Source of the DNA: Chinchilla lanigera
Lineage: Eukaryota > Chordata > Mammalia > Rodentia > Chinchillidae
Assembly: GCF_000276665.1 (NCBI RefSeq)
Contig: NW_004955417.1
Span: 11,524,851 to 11,588,850, forward strand
Direction: 5' to 3'
DNA length: 64,000 nt
Shown here: positions 49,514 to 61,534 of the stretch, in pieces
How positions within the stretch are numbered: position 1 is the first letter of the stretch
How the letters are laid out: each line of letters opens with the position of its first letter
Made by a program: the position numbers and the translations under genes
Notes under the pieces: generated by a model
What the model was told of the DNA's origin: nothing
Databases searched by the model: none
Seen by the model: only the letters and a program-made list of their open reading frames with translations

Positions 49514-50373
49514 TGTTATCAGTAGTACAAGTTCTTCGCTGGACACAGAATGGAAATCAGATGGGAGCTGGTTCTTGAGACCACTGGCATCGTTGTTGGT
49601 CCTTCTCTTTAGGGCCCCACCGTGTTCACAATCATCTGAGGGTTCTCGCTCAATTTGTGTAGAAATCATGAATTAGCAAAGTGAGCTCTTTTAGTAGTAA
49701 TAACTCTGGGCTTTTAGTGCTAGCAGATATCAATTCTATTTCATGGTAATGACTCTCCTTGCTTCTTGGAGCAAGCAGCTACTTGTGGGCCTTAGAATCT
49801 CTTCTTGCCAGTGCAGATGGCAGCTGCCAGCTATTCTTCATTGCTCTCAGTTATTCTCTGCCACCACCAGTTACCTCCAGGGTTACTACCCCTGGCTGCA
49901 GGCAACTTTTGGCACAGTGGTCTTTGGTGTTAGCTGCTCAGCATGCCCTACTCAATGTCAAAATCATGAATAGGCAAGAATGTGTCATCTGGAAGGCACT
50001 TTGTTAGGACATATGCTGCAACATAAGTGGAAACAGTACACAGGCTGAACCTGCTAAGGTAAGGTTGCTTATAAAGGAAAAACGGCAGGCTCGTGCATGC
50101 ACACTGTAAACAATTGTTTTGGTCACGGGTGAGGGAGAGGCCCCTCCTGGGCCTAAATGAAGAGGGCTGCAGAGGCACAGAGTCATCCAGAAAGGCTGCA
50201 AGTTGGGTGGAGTCATCTGGGGTAGGTCTGTAAAGGAAGCCTGCTGCAGCCAAAACAAATGTCTCCTGCCTCTGCGGTGCCTGATGCAGCTCGGCTGGCT
50301 GTAATGCAGTTGGATCAGCCATAGAATTTAAGTACTTTGGGGAGAGCATTGGGCCCTCCTCTCTTGTCTCACA
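49514..50373. mobile_element. solo LTR of an endogenous retrovirus (860 bp)
   Basis: This block breaks an antisense L1 at one point: 'catatatgtgtagttc' on the left and 'gttctgtctaattccacttt' on the right rejoin into normal L1 sequence. It begins TGTTATC and ends CTCACA, with TG...CA termini, and is flanked by gttc at 49510-49513 and 50374-50377, a 4-base target duplication as in class I elements. A TATA-like ttataaagg at 50069-50077 favours + orientation, and the end 'tcctctcttgtctcaca' looks like a U5 end. I see no aataaa in either direction, so orientation is open. Open frames inside it (up to 161 codons on the minus strand, 49948-50433) have no viral domain. No internal retroviral genes are present. 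Confidence 0.6.
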
Positions 50374-50610
50374 GTTCTGTCTAATTCCACTTTGTTCCAT
50401 TGATCTATATGTCCGTCTTTTCACAAATACCATAAGGTCTAGGCTACTGTAGCTTCATAGCAGGTCTTAAAATTAGGTTGTATGAGTCTTCCAACTTTTC
50501 AAAATTAGTTTAGTCATACCAGGTTCTTTGATTTTTCAAATAATTTTTAAAATTAACTTGTTGATTTTTAAAGTATTCTACTGGGATTTTAGTTATGATT
50601 ACTAAGATTC
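50374..50610 (-). mobile_element. old L1 fragment (antisense), right part
   Basis: 'tgttccattgatctatatgt', 'aggctactgtagcttcatag' and 'gtatgagtcttccaactttt' continue the L1 interrupted at 49513. Confidence 0.8.
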
Positions 50611-53600
50611 TTATCAGCTAAAGAAATTTCCTTGGCCTTCTTAAGAGACATTCCTGCCTTGTGTCTCTCTCTACCTTCCATCCACATCACCCCATGCACC
50701 CTGAGGCTAATATGTAGTTGACCCAGAATGACAGGGAGGCTAAGAAAGCCACCTTCTGCAGGAGATTCTACAGTTGGGATTGGGTGTCAGCGTCAGATAG
50801 TGACTGTGAAAGTAACCAGAGGTGAGGGTGAGGAGGAGGGCTTACAACTCTGTGTTGTTTCTCTAGTTTTGAAAAGACTGGGGCCAACTCCTTTGGCTTG
50901 TACTACACTCCTCAGAGGAAAGGCATGACTGAAATGTGAGAAACAGTACTGGAGCTCTCTGATTACTTCAAAGTCTTCTCTCCTTTCTTGCTGTTATATC
51001 GGAAATCTCACTCATCCATCATGTATTCCAGTTGTCCCTCATTCCATTGCCTTTATCTTTGGATTCTCTTGCTCCAAATTCTTCCTCAAGTTTCTAAAGC
51101 TCGTTGGAAAACAATGTCCTCTAAAGATTAGAAAAGTAAAGTAAATATGTTTTGGTAGAAATTTTGAGATTAGAAAAATTAAGCATGAATTAATCAAAGT
51201 TATTGGAATGTGGTGATTATGATTAATTGTCAGATAAAATGTCCTGACACCCTAGGAATGTTTCCCCTGGTTTGACTCCAGTGTTAATCCTTGACTTCAT
51301 CTTCTCGTACCAGTGTCTGTAGAGCATCTTTTACAACTTAGTGGAATCACTGAGTTTCAGATTTTCTTTCTTCTTCATGTCTGACAGTTATGGACCAATG
51401 TCTGAAAATATGAACACTTGGGGAGGTTATTCTTCAGTGACTCAGCAGAGCAACAGATGGAAAAATGTTTAATGTTTATTTCAAATCCATTTCCATATTG
51501 GATTCACATCTAAGAGTGTTTAAAAACATTTTTATTTGGATAGAAACTGTTGTTCACTGTCAGACAACAATCTCTGTTTGAAAACACCATCGTTTGAATT
51601 ACAACTTCTTTGACAGGTGTGGGGCAGACACTGCAATTTCAGGGATCATGAACTTGGCTCTCTCTCCTACCTACCTCACACTCTGTTTTACTTATCAAGG
51701 CTATATTTACAAGAGCTGTTTTTTTAGGCTTAAAATCAAACCCTATTCCCAACATTCAAAATACAAAAGGAATATATTACTTAATTTGGGATGCTTTGAA
51801 AGGTAGGCCTTATGTACTGAAAACACGTAAACATTTTAAAAAAGCTGCATTAAAACTCATTAAACTAGATTTTAAAAACTAAGTTAAAAAACATAGGTTT
51901 TACTGAAAATACTTGCAGGTAATTGTAATATGTTTTTATCATCGTTCTTTTTAGTGTCCAAGATTGTTATCTGACTCCTGGAAATCAGTTCATGAAATGT
52001 TTAGTCCCATTAAATCTATTATAAAGACACATGGATAGGCATAGCACTTTGTTGACCTACACTTGTTACACAACGACTACACATTTAGCTAACGTGTAGG
52101 CTTCCTATTTAGATTTCTTTACAAATTGCAAAAAATTTACAGTTTTCACAAGCATTCATTTGTTTATGTACTTATTAATTAACTCATTTCTGAAACTCTT
52201 ATTGTGCAATTACTATATGCAGGTGTCTATCCGGAGGTGAAAAATAAGCAAACAAATAAGGTCTACAACCAGAACTCTAAAGTCTGTTGGATTTAATGAC
52301 TTCATCTACAAGATTTAATTCTGTTAACTCATTCGTTTATCTAGGTAACCCTCCTTCTGTTTTTGTTTGGTCTGTCTTTCATTCTATAGTACCTGGAAAA
52401 TCATTTAGGGAAGGTGGCTATGTGATGAATTATCAGAAGCAGATTTACCCAGAAGGAAATAAAATTTATATTTCAGAGGCTCTCTTGCTTGCACAGATCC
52501 ATTTCAAAGCTCTAGGAGGGGTCCTATAAGTGCGTTTATTTTATGGTCATACTGTTTATAAAAATCACAAAGATACTTTAACTGCAATTGTTTGCAACTA
52601 ATTTCTAAATTTCCTTCTGGCTATGAAATGCTATGGACAATTTGGGAATCCACCTAAGGAAGAGCTCAGTGAGGCTTCACTTAGTCTGGACTTTGTAAGA
52701 CATAGTTACGGCTTCTAGTCTACGCCATAAAGTTTTTCTAGCTGTTCCTTGTAGAAAGAACATGGAAACACACACTCTTCTCACTGATCTGACTCCCCCC
52801 AGAGTTTTAACATGAAGTTGTAAGAAAGAAATCATCCTACAAAGCAGTGTCAAAAAGCAGGTATAGGAAGCCCAGGGAATGAAGAGGAATCAAAACACAA
52901 AATGTAGAACTCACAATTTAGTCTGTGGGAAATTCTCCTGAACTATACCTGAGGAAAATGGTGTGCAATAGGTTCGCTTCATTCTTATGACTGTAAAGCA
53001 AAATGGAAGTTCTCTTTCTTGATGAAATCATATTCCTTCAGGCAGCCTATGCATTCCTAATGCATAGATGTTTCATATAGCCTTTTAAGTTACGAAAACC
53101 GCATGAAGTAGAGTTCATCACATTTTTTATATTGGTATTGCACAAAATGCAGTTGTATTATAAATAGACCATATGTCTATGTGGCATGGCATTTTCTATA
53201 TATATTAATGTATTTTCTATGTATCTTAATATCTTAATGTATTAAATAGCACTTAGCATGATATTACCAATAATTATGAAGCTGAAATAACATTTCCAAA
53301 GTAAATTTTTTAAAACATAAAAATATAAATATAACATATAAAATTTTTTAAATATAAAAAAATTATGTTTTTTAGTACAAAAATAAAATTTGAGCAATTA
53401 TATTAGAGGAAAGCTAAGTTTTTTACAAGAAAAATTTCTCTTCAAAATATTGTAATATTCTTGTCATCTGAAGACACAATCAGAACAATATCCAGCAATG
53501 TAAGATAAACATTATTATGCAGATGTATCACTTATTTAATTAACAAATAATCCCATTTTGATTTTCTGGCTTTTGTGATACTTGGAGCAAAAACACAATA

Positions 53601-53735
53601 AGACAAAAATGAAGGAAAAAGGAAATGAATGAGTTAAGCAGTTGAATGATTTGCTGACAGATAATAATAAGTCCAGAGAAGAGAAAAATGGCAAAAAGAA
53701 TGGACACAAGACCCTAGAAAGGGTAGGGCTGCAAG
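50611..53735. other. unassigned DNA, AT-rich at 53280-53410
   Basis: 52170-52260 resembles the ancient 'actatatgcaggtgtctat' repeat. The 80-codon frame at 52287-52529 and the 70-codon frame at 51594-51806 have no domain. 53280-53410 is almost only A and T. No gene recognised. Confidence 0.4.
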
Positions 53736-53739
53736 TGTA

Positions 53740-53935
53740 ATTCGCTCAGTGGGAAGAACACAGAAGCTGGAATCAGCATGTACCTTCTTTGTATCTGTCC
53801 AGCTGTAGGTGTGACCTTCATCAATTCATGTACAGATTCTTTACTTTTAGTTTCTTTCTTTTGCAACATGAAGATAATAATATATATTGCTCCATGGAAT
53901 TGTTATCATGATTAAAAGCAAAGTACATTAAACCT
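53740..53935 (-). mobile_element. MIR SINE remnant
   Basis: 'acacagaagctggaatcagc', 'agctgtaggtgtgaccttca', 'tagtttctttcttttgcaac' and 'aattgttatcatgattaaaa' are in reverse MIR order. Confidence 0.6.
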
Positions 53936-54027
53936 CCAGCCCACTTCAAAGTCCCATGACTATCACCAATGTTGTTAAGTCAATCAAACTTTGTGAAAGT
54001 AGAGCAAAATGCAGAATGTAAGGTCTT

Positions 54028-54062
54028 AAACCAAACCAAACCAAACCAAACCAAACCAAACC
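54028..54062. repeat. (AAACC)n microsatellite
   Basis: About seven AAACC units, followed by degenerate copies to 54076. It accounts for the Trp-Phe-Gly-Leu repeat in the minus-strand open frame 53946-54242. Confidence 0.9.
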
Positions 54063-54467
54063 CAAACTAAACCAAACAACCCAGAACAGTCCCATGTGAA
54101 ATGAAAACAAAAGTGAGGCCAGGATTTGCCTATTTATAAAGGGAAACGTCATGGAGGAGATACTGATCATAGAGTAGGCACAAGAATGATTTGGATATCC
54201 GTAAAAGAGGAAGACTGAGAAACCCAATTCTTCATAATCCAACCCCTACAAAGGAAGAAAAAGAATAGACACCTTTTATGGAAGTGGATGCAGGAAGAGA
54301 TGGAGAAGTGTCAAGATGCTCTCCGGTCAGAAGGTTCCAAATTGGTAGCACTGACAGGTGTGGTTCATGTATCAGGCTGATGAAAGGCTGACTCGAGGAT
54401 TTTGGACACATTCTTGGATTATTTGGGGACCCTACTCTAAGACAAACCCAGACTGTAGCTTAACAGG

Positions 54468-54658
54468 GAGCCAGACGTGGTGGTGCATACTTGTAATCCC
54501 AGCCCTCTGGGAAGCTGAGGCAGGAGGGTAGCTAATTTGAGCCCAGTGTGGACAATTTAGCAACTTAGCAAGACCCTGTCTCAAGGTGAAAAAATAAAGG
54601 GCTGGTGATGTAGCTTAGTGGGAAGGCTCTGGTTTCCATCCTCAGTACCACAAAAAAA
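54468..54658 (+). mobile_element. B1-ID composite SINE
   Basis: The left half is a B1-like monomer ('gccagacgtggtggtgcata', 'cttgtaatcccagccctctg', 'aagctgaggcaggagggtag', 'caagaccctgtctcaaggtg'). After a short A-rich link, an ID-like half follows ('gggctggtgatgtagcttag', 'ttccatcctcagtacc'), then an A tail. Such 7SL-tRNA dimers (B1-dID type) are known from squirrels, dormice and other non-murid rodents. Confidence 0.85.
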
Positions 54659-54889
54659 GTAAACAAAATACACAATAAAAACTTAACAATTAAAAAATAA
54701 AAATTTCACTTTGTATCTGGTGAATTATCATTGTTACTGAAGTTGGGAGAAATAATAATAGAATCTAAAATAGCAAAAAAAGGAAAAGAAGCTCATAGGA
54801 AAATAACATTACTTGCAAGTATATACATGCATTTCGCTGGTTTCTGTTTTTTTTAAAAAGCAGAGTTTGAAATGTCAGCTTCTCAGCCT

Positions 54890-55400
54890 GTTAACTAGAA
54901 CCGACCTATTCCCATGTTCAGAGGGAGGGAAGGTAGACTCCTTTAAAATTCTTTCTTACAAAGCTTAAAATGCCTTCTGAGCTCTCTGCTCAAGAGCCTC
55001 TGACCTTGATTGCAGATGCTGGGCTCACATAGCTCAGTTTTAGCAAGAATCCCGCTAAACAAGCATTGGCGAGGATCTTTCCAAACTTGACATCTGCTGG
55101 CTCTTGCTAGCTCATTAAATTCCCCACGTCCTGCCCTGAGTATCTGATCGCTATAGCTCGCCTTCAGCAAGGATTTTGTTAGGTCAGTTTGCCAAGAATC
55201 CCCTCCCCTTGATGTCTTAATTTTCCATCCACCCCCTACTCCAACCTTAACCTGCTCTTTGGCAATAAAATGGGTGTTTTGAATTGAGTTCAGTTTTACA
55301 CTAAGGTCCCCCCGCCCCACATTGCAATAATTCCTGAATGAAATTTGCTTTTACTCCTTTGACTATGATCTGGGTTTTTTTTTTTTTTTTTTCTTCTTTA
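54890..55400 (+). mobile_element. probable old ERVL-class LTR remnant
   Basis: Repeated 'agcaagaatcccgctaaaca' / 'cagcaaggattttgttaggt' phrases, C-rich runs, an aataaa at 55265 and a following 'gaattgagttcagttttac' and 'aatgaaatttgcttttactc' look like the end of an old mammalian LTR. I recall this layout from ERVL LTRs but cannot name the family. A T18 run at 55376-55393 follows. Confidence 0.4.
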
Positions 55401-55524
55401 TCAAACACCAGGCTGTGACAAGAAGCTGTCATTCCTGCCTTGGGAAGCGATCTTATGCTGCGCACTGGATATACCCTTGTGTGAATAATTCTAAACATAT
55501 TTATCCCTGCTACTCTGTACAGTT

Positions 55525-55700
55525 AAGGATTTCAAAAGCTTTCACATATATTATTCTCTCTCCACAACGACCGTGGTGACAGAGGTAGGGATTTTACAGA
55601 CAGGAAAATTGAGCAGTTACCTGTCTTGGTGCAAGGGTCTCCCAGCTAGGGATAACAGGACTAAGACAGAAGTTTTCAGAACCCTCATTTAGTGCTTTGA
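55525..55700 (+). mobile_element. MIR SINE remnant
   Basis: 'tttcacatatattattctct', 'ggattttacagacaggaaaa', 'gtctcccagctagggataac' follow the MIR order. Confidence 0.55.
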
Positions 55701-57180
55701 ATTTCAGGTTGAATTCAAAACACAACAGAGAAATAGAGTATATCAGAAATGTTCTAACAAAAAGGTGATTATTAAGATGAAGAATTTATTGAGTTTCAAG
55801 CAGGACATTAAAAGTGAAATCGTTAACTTGTCTTAGGGATCAGAATGAAAAATTATTTCACGAATGTTCCTGCACAGTTTACCTTTTTTCACATGGAAAA
55901 CTGAAAGTTTCAATAGATGTAAATTATAACAGAAGATATTTTAGTTAAACACATCAAGAACAAATCTTGGCTGTAACTGATTATGGGCTCAAAGTACGAC
56001 ATTTCCATCATTCACCACACTCGTACAAGTATCCACTGTTCTCAGACAGTGAGTAGAAGGCTAGAGGGAAAATAATGGAAAAGACACAGTCTTTGCCATC
56101 TGAAGGTCTTGGCTAGTTTGTCCCGGGCTGGGACAGTCATGCATTTAACTGGAGAACACCGAGGAGACGCATACTGTTTGTGTGAGTGGGATGTGTTGAT
56201 GGAAAACAGTCTTCTGTCTGCTTAGCTGTGTACCTGTCCATGGCAGGAGGCAGGAGCAGCTGTTCTCCGAGGTTCTTTCCAATTTTTTCTTTCATTCAAT
56301 AGCACATTCTGTTTTCACAACGGCCACTGGCCACTGTTTCTATTGCTATGGAAATGATGGTGATGTATATCACAATTCAAATATTATGACATGACTGCAG
56401 GACTCAAGAGGAGGAAAAGATGAGCTGTAAAGAAGCACAGTTTCCCTCCAAAAAAAAAATCTCTGCTAATGAGCAAGAGTGTTAACAAAAAGCTAGGAAG
56501 AACAGGGGAAGGCCATGGGCTGGGAGAATGGGATAAATGAGTGAGGCTCTTTTTACAGATGTACCTGGGCTGGGCTCAGTAGATAAACCTTGGTACCTTC
56601 CGTTGAAATATTTCTCAGGCCGAAGTGCTGCCCCATGAACAATCCAAGAGCCTCAGTCTCTTGTCTTGTGGGTGGAGACCAATAGGTCTTTCTCTGGGTA
56701 AAGACAGACTGGTTGCCCTCTACCCTTGGTCCTTCTCTTTGCCAGGTGGAAAGCGATGCCTAACTTTAGCAGTTACTGAAGTGGTATCATGACAAATTCT
56801 GTGTCCTGAGGAAGATTACCATCTTTCTGTAGCAGATTCAGCTCTACCCTTTTGGTCTGAGTGTGGTGGGAATAATTGTCCAAGTCCCACTGTGCCCTGC
56901 TTTGTTGTTGCTTGTCCCTTGTGAGAGTGTTTTGACCCCACTGCTGGAATTTTCCTACCCTGCTTTGGCAGAGAAGTTCCTCGTGTGGCTTAACTCTCTG
57001 TCTGAGATGGGGTTTGGAGGGGCTCTGGGGGTGAAGCTCTAAGGTCAGCTGTGAGTGAGGCAGCAGTTTCTGGTTTGAGCAGAGTTGGCTGTTGGCCTTT
57101 GTCTTCCCTGCCCTCTGGCCTGGTGGTGGTGGATGTCATGGTGAAAGTAAAGGAAAGTTTGTTTAGTCTGCATCACAGCC
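55701..57180. other. unassigned DNA
   Basis: No gene or named repeat. 56230-57130 is somewhat GC-richer than average. Confidence 0.35.
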
Positions 57181-57420
57181 TTGAATAGCCCATAAAAACT
57201 CCCTAGGCTGTGACCAACCAGACTTGGAACAGCAGACCTCCACTCATCACTTGGGCACCTTCCTTGTCACTTCGTATTTTGTATGTTGTCTTTCTCTCTC
57301 CCCTGGTGGCCTGTAAACACTTGCGTACGCACACACACACCCCATCTGGAAGTTGCTGTGCTGATGCTATGTTCTCCCAGGTGATAAAATAAATGGCCAT
57401 AAAATAATGGGATTCGTGCT
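57181..57420 (+). promoter_or_regulatory. possible LTR or mRNA 3' end: TATA-like and polyA-like sites
   Basis: A cataaaaactcc box at 57190-57201 is followed about 190 bases later by aaataaatgg (57387-57396) and a pyrimidine-rich 'gtctttctctctcccctggt' in between. This spacing resembles the promoter and polyadenylation site of an LTR. No terminal repeats or target duplication were found, so the call is tentative. Confidence 0.25.
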
Positions 57421-57720
57421 GTTGCTTTTACCTTCAGGGGACAGGATTAAATATAGACATTTGGAATTCAAAAAACAAGGTGAAATACTTGCCTGATGAA
57501 AAAAAAAAAAACCTCTTTTGAAACCCTTTCTTCTTCTAATCTAGTGGCTTGCAGATCTTTATTCCAATTTGAAATAGTACTTTACAAGCCTGATGAGAAC
57601 CCCTAAACATTAAAAAAATGAACTTGAATACAAAATGAATGAAAAATTTCCCCGTGTGGAAGTCTTCTTCAGCTTAGTTAAACCAGAGAAAGTTTAAAAA
57701 CACCATTTTCACCAGAGGAA

Positions 57721-57792
57721 GAATGAAGAAAGGGGAAGGAAAGAAGAAAGGAAGGAAGAAAGGAAAAAAAGAAAGAGAAAGGTAGAAAAGGT
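57721..57792. repeat. purine-rich (GAAA/GGAA) tract
   Basis: About 70 bases of almost pure A and G on the + strand with irregular gaaagg units. Confidence 0.85.
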
Positions 57793-58676
57793 AGGTATTG
57801 CTGCTGAATTGAGAGTTCAACTAGAAAGTTAAGGCCCAGCTTGGAGCAGAATTTTACAGCTGAGTTATAAACTCTGAAAATAGGGCCTTATAATGGAAAT
57901 GTTGACAGACTCTTTACTATAACTGGGCCAGCGGATGCCCGCTGTAATGTACTGTGTAATTTATAGGAGTCACCTGTTAAGCCACCTGGGAAAGAAAATT
58001 TCCCTTCTTTTAAAACGTTAATAGCTTGATTAACCTTTTGAACTTCATCATTCTTCCAAGTGGCATTCAAGCCAGGTGCTGCTAGACAGCCAATTTGTAA
58101 GTGCAGATAAAAGTTGGAATTAAAAAATACATCCATACTGAGTGACTTTCTTGTTCTTACCCCGTAGGAAGATAAGGGAGAAGTTGCATACCGATAACCT
58201 GGAGGAAGTACAACCGCTTGCCTCCTACCAACTAAAGGACCCATAAGTTAGAGAAGGCATCAGGGCCTCTTCCTCTGGGAGTCCACATGCACTTTTGTCT
58301 TCTCTTCCCACTTTCTTTCCTGAGTTATTTTTTGTGGTAAGAAAGCAAGAACTGAGGTTTCTCCTACCCTCAGGGAAAATGAATATTTTTCTCTCTAGAA
58401 CCTTAACCCTATAACTGTTTAATGAGTTGCTAAATGGCTCATGCATATGATTTTATGACTTCTGCACTTCTAGAGCTGAAGCTCCCTATACATAAACTTC
58501 CCTTGTCCCTGTATTCCTCCTTCGCTCCCTTTCAGTACTGCTCTCACTGCTCCTCAAGTCATTCTTACAGCGCAGTTCCATTCTCACCATCCGGTCCTGA
58601 GGAGACCAACTCCTTAGGCTGCACTCTTCTGATTGTCTCTGTAATTCTTAGGGCCCATCCTTGGGGCTCCTTAATC
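57793..58676. other. unassigned DNA
   Basis: The 118-codon minus frame (57888-58244) and the 130-codon + frame (58434-58826) show no domain. Confidence 0.35.
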
Positions 58677-58860
58677 TTTTTTTTTGTGGTTTTCTATGCA
58701 TGCTTTATTAAAATGGTACTTATATTTACAGTATCCGCAGAAAGAGTCCCTTCCAAGGCGCTCACACTCATCCAGACACACCCACACAGACATCCACACT
58801 GCAGCCCTACGCACTCCCACCAGTGAGATGTGAGAGTCAGTCTCCTAAAATTAGGCAGCT
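58677..58860 (-). pseudogene. possible retrocopied mRNA 3' end
   Basis: Read on the minus strand, a normal-looking 3' UTR ends with aataaa (58704-58709). After 18 bases there is a run of nine A (58677-58685). That spacing is typical of a polyadenylated transcript copied back into the genome. I recognise neither the parent gene nor a target duplication, so the right end is arbitrary. It could instead be a true terminal exon or coincidence. Confidence 0.3.
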
Positions 58861-61310
58861 TCTGTAAGGGGATAAGAACTGTTGATCTGATTTCCATTAT
58901 TTTTTTTTTGAAAAGAGAAAGCATGGGGGAATGCATTTGGCATCCAAATGCTAATTAAATTTGGATATATCAATATATATGGAAGTTAATACTGAATATT
59001 CCTTTTACATTCTATATACATGGACCAACATCAAGGTTTTGTGGGTCAACAGAATATTCAATATTCAGCAGAATATTCTCTACAGCATGGGGTATTTAGA
59101 TGTTGTCTGTTTGTTATAGGAAGATTTAATACTTTTGGAGATTAAATTCCTTATGTGAAATTTCTGATTTGAGAATACCATTTCGATACTGACCAGAGCC
59201 CTCTTATCTATTTATTTTTGTATATTTTCTCCAAACTGATTATTATGCTGCTTGTATGGGTCACGTGTGTTTTCTGTGAAGAATGTGTCTTTGTTGATTG
59301 CACATGGTATTCCCAGGTGATCATCACTGGTTAGCTCAGGAGTTATTTTTCTGTATTGCCCCCACCGAAACACTAAAGTAACCATATCCCAAGTATGTGG
59401 AATCATAGTAAGAAATGTGATCCTGAAAGAGCCACTCATGTTAAGAGATGGCCTTGTAATTTCCACCAACTCTTTGATTTGAGATAATGCTTCCCCAAAA
59501 GAATTTACTGCCCAGGAATAATAGTTGTCTGAAGGGAAAGTAAATATTCTCTTGTACCTTCTGTTAAAGCCATCTTTCTTTCTGTTAATTAATGTGATCA
59601 ACAATCCTACCTTGCCTAGGACTGTCCTCACCTATCTGGGAAACCCTTCAGACCCAGTCAAACTGGAACAGTTGAACTTTGTATTCTTTCAGGGAAAAAT
59701 TTTCTTTCCTCCTTTATTTCCTGATCGTATTGCATAAAAAGAAGTGGTAGAAATGCATAAGACCTTAGCACAAGGAGTCACTTACTACTTGCTAGAGTAC
59801 TCACGGATGATGGAACTTTCTTGATGGTCAGCTCTTTGCCATGCTAGAAGTTCAGGCAGAGGTTGAATGACTACCTGAGTGGAGGTTGTTGGGGGGAGAT
59901 TTGTATTTTGGCAGAAAGATTGAATTTCATGATCTATAAAAGTATTTCTAACTCTAAAATTCTTAGATGCTTCAAAAGACAGAAACAGGACACATATATA
60001 TCCATCATCTTAGATGTTGGTGTCCATGTGTCCTTGGGTATGTGTCACATTTTTGTTAACCTGGCTGTGTACCCTGCCTAGAGCTCTCTGGTATAGGTTT
60101 GTACAGTCTGTCCAATGCTGTAAAATAGTTCACACTTGTTGACTCCTGTTTGTCTCTTCTGTGGTTTTTTTTAACACTTGTCCCTCAAGGGGCTACAGCC
60201 AGACTCTTCATTGGAATATGAAGCTCATTACTGCCTTGACGTTTCTGCACTGGAGCTGTGGTTCCTGGCTGCAGTTTGATGTCATCCACCCACCCTGTAC
60301 TCCAGAATTCACATACATGTCACAGATGCATCAAGAGAGTCCCCAGCATGTGGAGAGAAAAGGTTTTCCAAGGCTACAGTGAGGTCGTGTGGCACAGCCA
60401 AGAGTGAGAAAGTCAGAAGTCTGGCTCTGAGTCCTTTTCTCTAATGATTAGATACCACTCCCTCACTGGGACATATTTGGTTCAATGGCTCAAAGGGCAC
60501 CAACTACTCTAAGGGGCTCACTCACAAAACTCAGAAATACCCATCTCCATTAGGAAAGTGGCACAGCCTTCCTTGCTATCATCTTGAGGTTTGAGGATTT
60601 TAATCCTCCGCAGTGGCTAACGGCCCTTTCTACCTCTGCTCTTTCTACGATTCTTCCTTCTAAGTCCCTTATGAATCCTCTGAGATTCTATGGGATTCTC
60701 TGGATGGCAAGAACTGAGAATAATATAATAGGGTAAGTACTCAAAGCTCCAAGCTGAAGGACATGTAGGATTTCCTAGAACAAACAGAGGTAGACATTGT
60801 TTGTTCATTAAAATGATATGCAGGTCATTGAACATATCTGTCTGGATGGTATGGATGGAATTCTGTAGAAGGGGAGAATACAATAGAGTCACAATTGCTC
60901 TTCAGTAAACCAGATCACCTCAAAGGCCTACACCGGATTACATCAGACTTAGCCTTCTGTACATTTGATTTCTGACCTCCGCTTTGATGTGATGCCACGG
61001 CTTTGTATTTTGGCATATCATTAGCACATCCCCGAGGAATGTGTTCTTGTGTGTATTACAAGAAGTTACTTTTGAAACAATTGAGAAAATTTCTCAATAT
61101 TTTACAGTTTCTGATTAGAAACAGTTACAAAGCCTTGGAGAACTGAATTGTTTTTAGCTTATGGAGACTGTGACTGTTAACAGGTATAGCAACCAGCAGA
61201 TTTTCAGGCTTTTACTGTCCCATACAAAGAACTGGTTGGAACACTTGGTGCATCTGTAAGTTTAACATTCACTTTGGGGCAAAAAAGAAGAAAAAAAAAG
61301 CATAAAAGAA
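58861..61310. other. unassigned DNA
   Basis: Contains T10 at 58899 and several repeats of 'gaatattc' (58997-59080). The 139-codon minus frame at 59212-59631 has no domain I recognise. No repeat family recognised. Confidence 0.35.
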
Positions 61311-61319
61311 GTACTCAAG

Positions 61320-61534
61320 GAGAAAAGGTACTCTGGTTTTTTTTTTGTTTTGTTTTTTGTTTTTTGTTCTTTTGTCTTTTTGAGACAGGGTCTCGCTATG
61401 CAGTTCAGGCTGGCCTTGAGCTCACTTTGTAGACCAGGCTGACCTCAAACTCACAACAACCCTCCTGCCTCAGCCTCCCGAGTACTGTGATTACAGGCAT
61501 GCACCACTACGCCCAGCTGAGAAAAGGTACTCTG
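61320..61534 (-). mobile_element. B1 SINE with perfect 16-bp target duplication
   Basis: Identical gagaaaaggtactctg copies (61320-61335 and 61519-61534) enclose a T-rich tail, then 'ttttgagacagggtctcgct', 'ttgagctcactttgtagacc', 'ctcagcctcccgagtactgt', 'gattacaggcatgcaccact', 'acgcccagct'. Best preserved B1 in the window, minus strand. Confidence 0.93.

Noticed and set aside
49133..49669. Open frames of 101-139 codons crossing the third gap
   Set aside because: Same gap artefact, inside L1 and LTR sequence.
49948..50433. 161-codon minus-strand frame, the longest outside gaps
   Set aside because: Lies almost wholly in the solo LTR and runs into L1; no recognisable domain.
53946..54242. 98-codon minus frame with a Trp-Phe-Gly-Leu repeat
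   Set aside because: Translation of the AAACC microsatellite; no domain.
58434..58826. 130-codon + frame
   Set aside because: Ser/His-rich low-complexity translation with no domain; overlaps the possible 3' UTR on the other strand.
59212..59631. 139-codon minus frame
   Set aside because: I could not recognise a family, and composition and length are compatible with chance; noted but not called as a gene.
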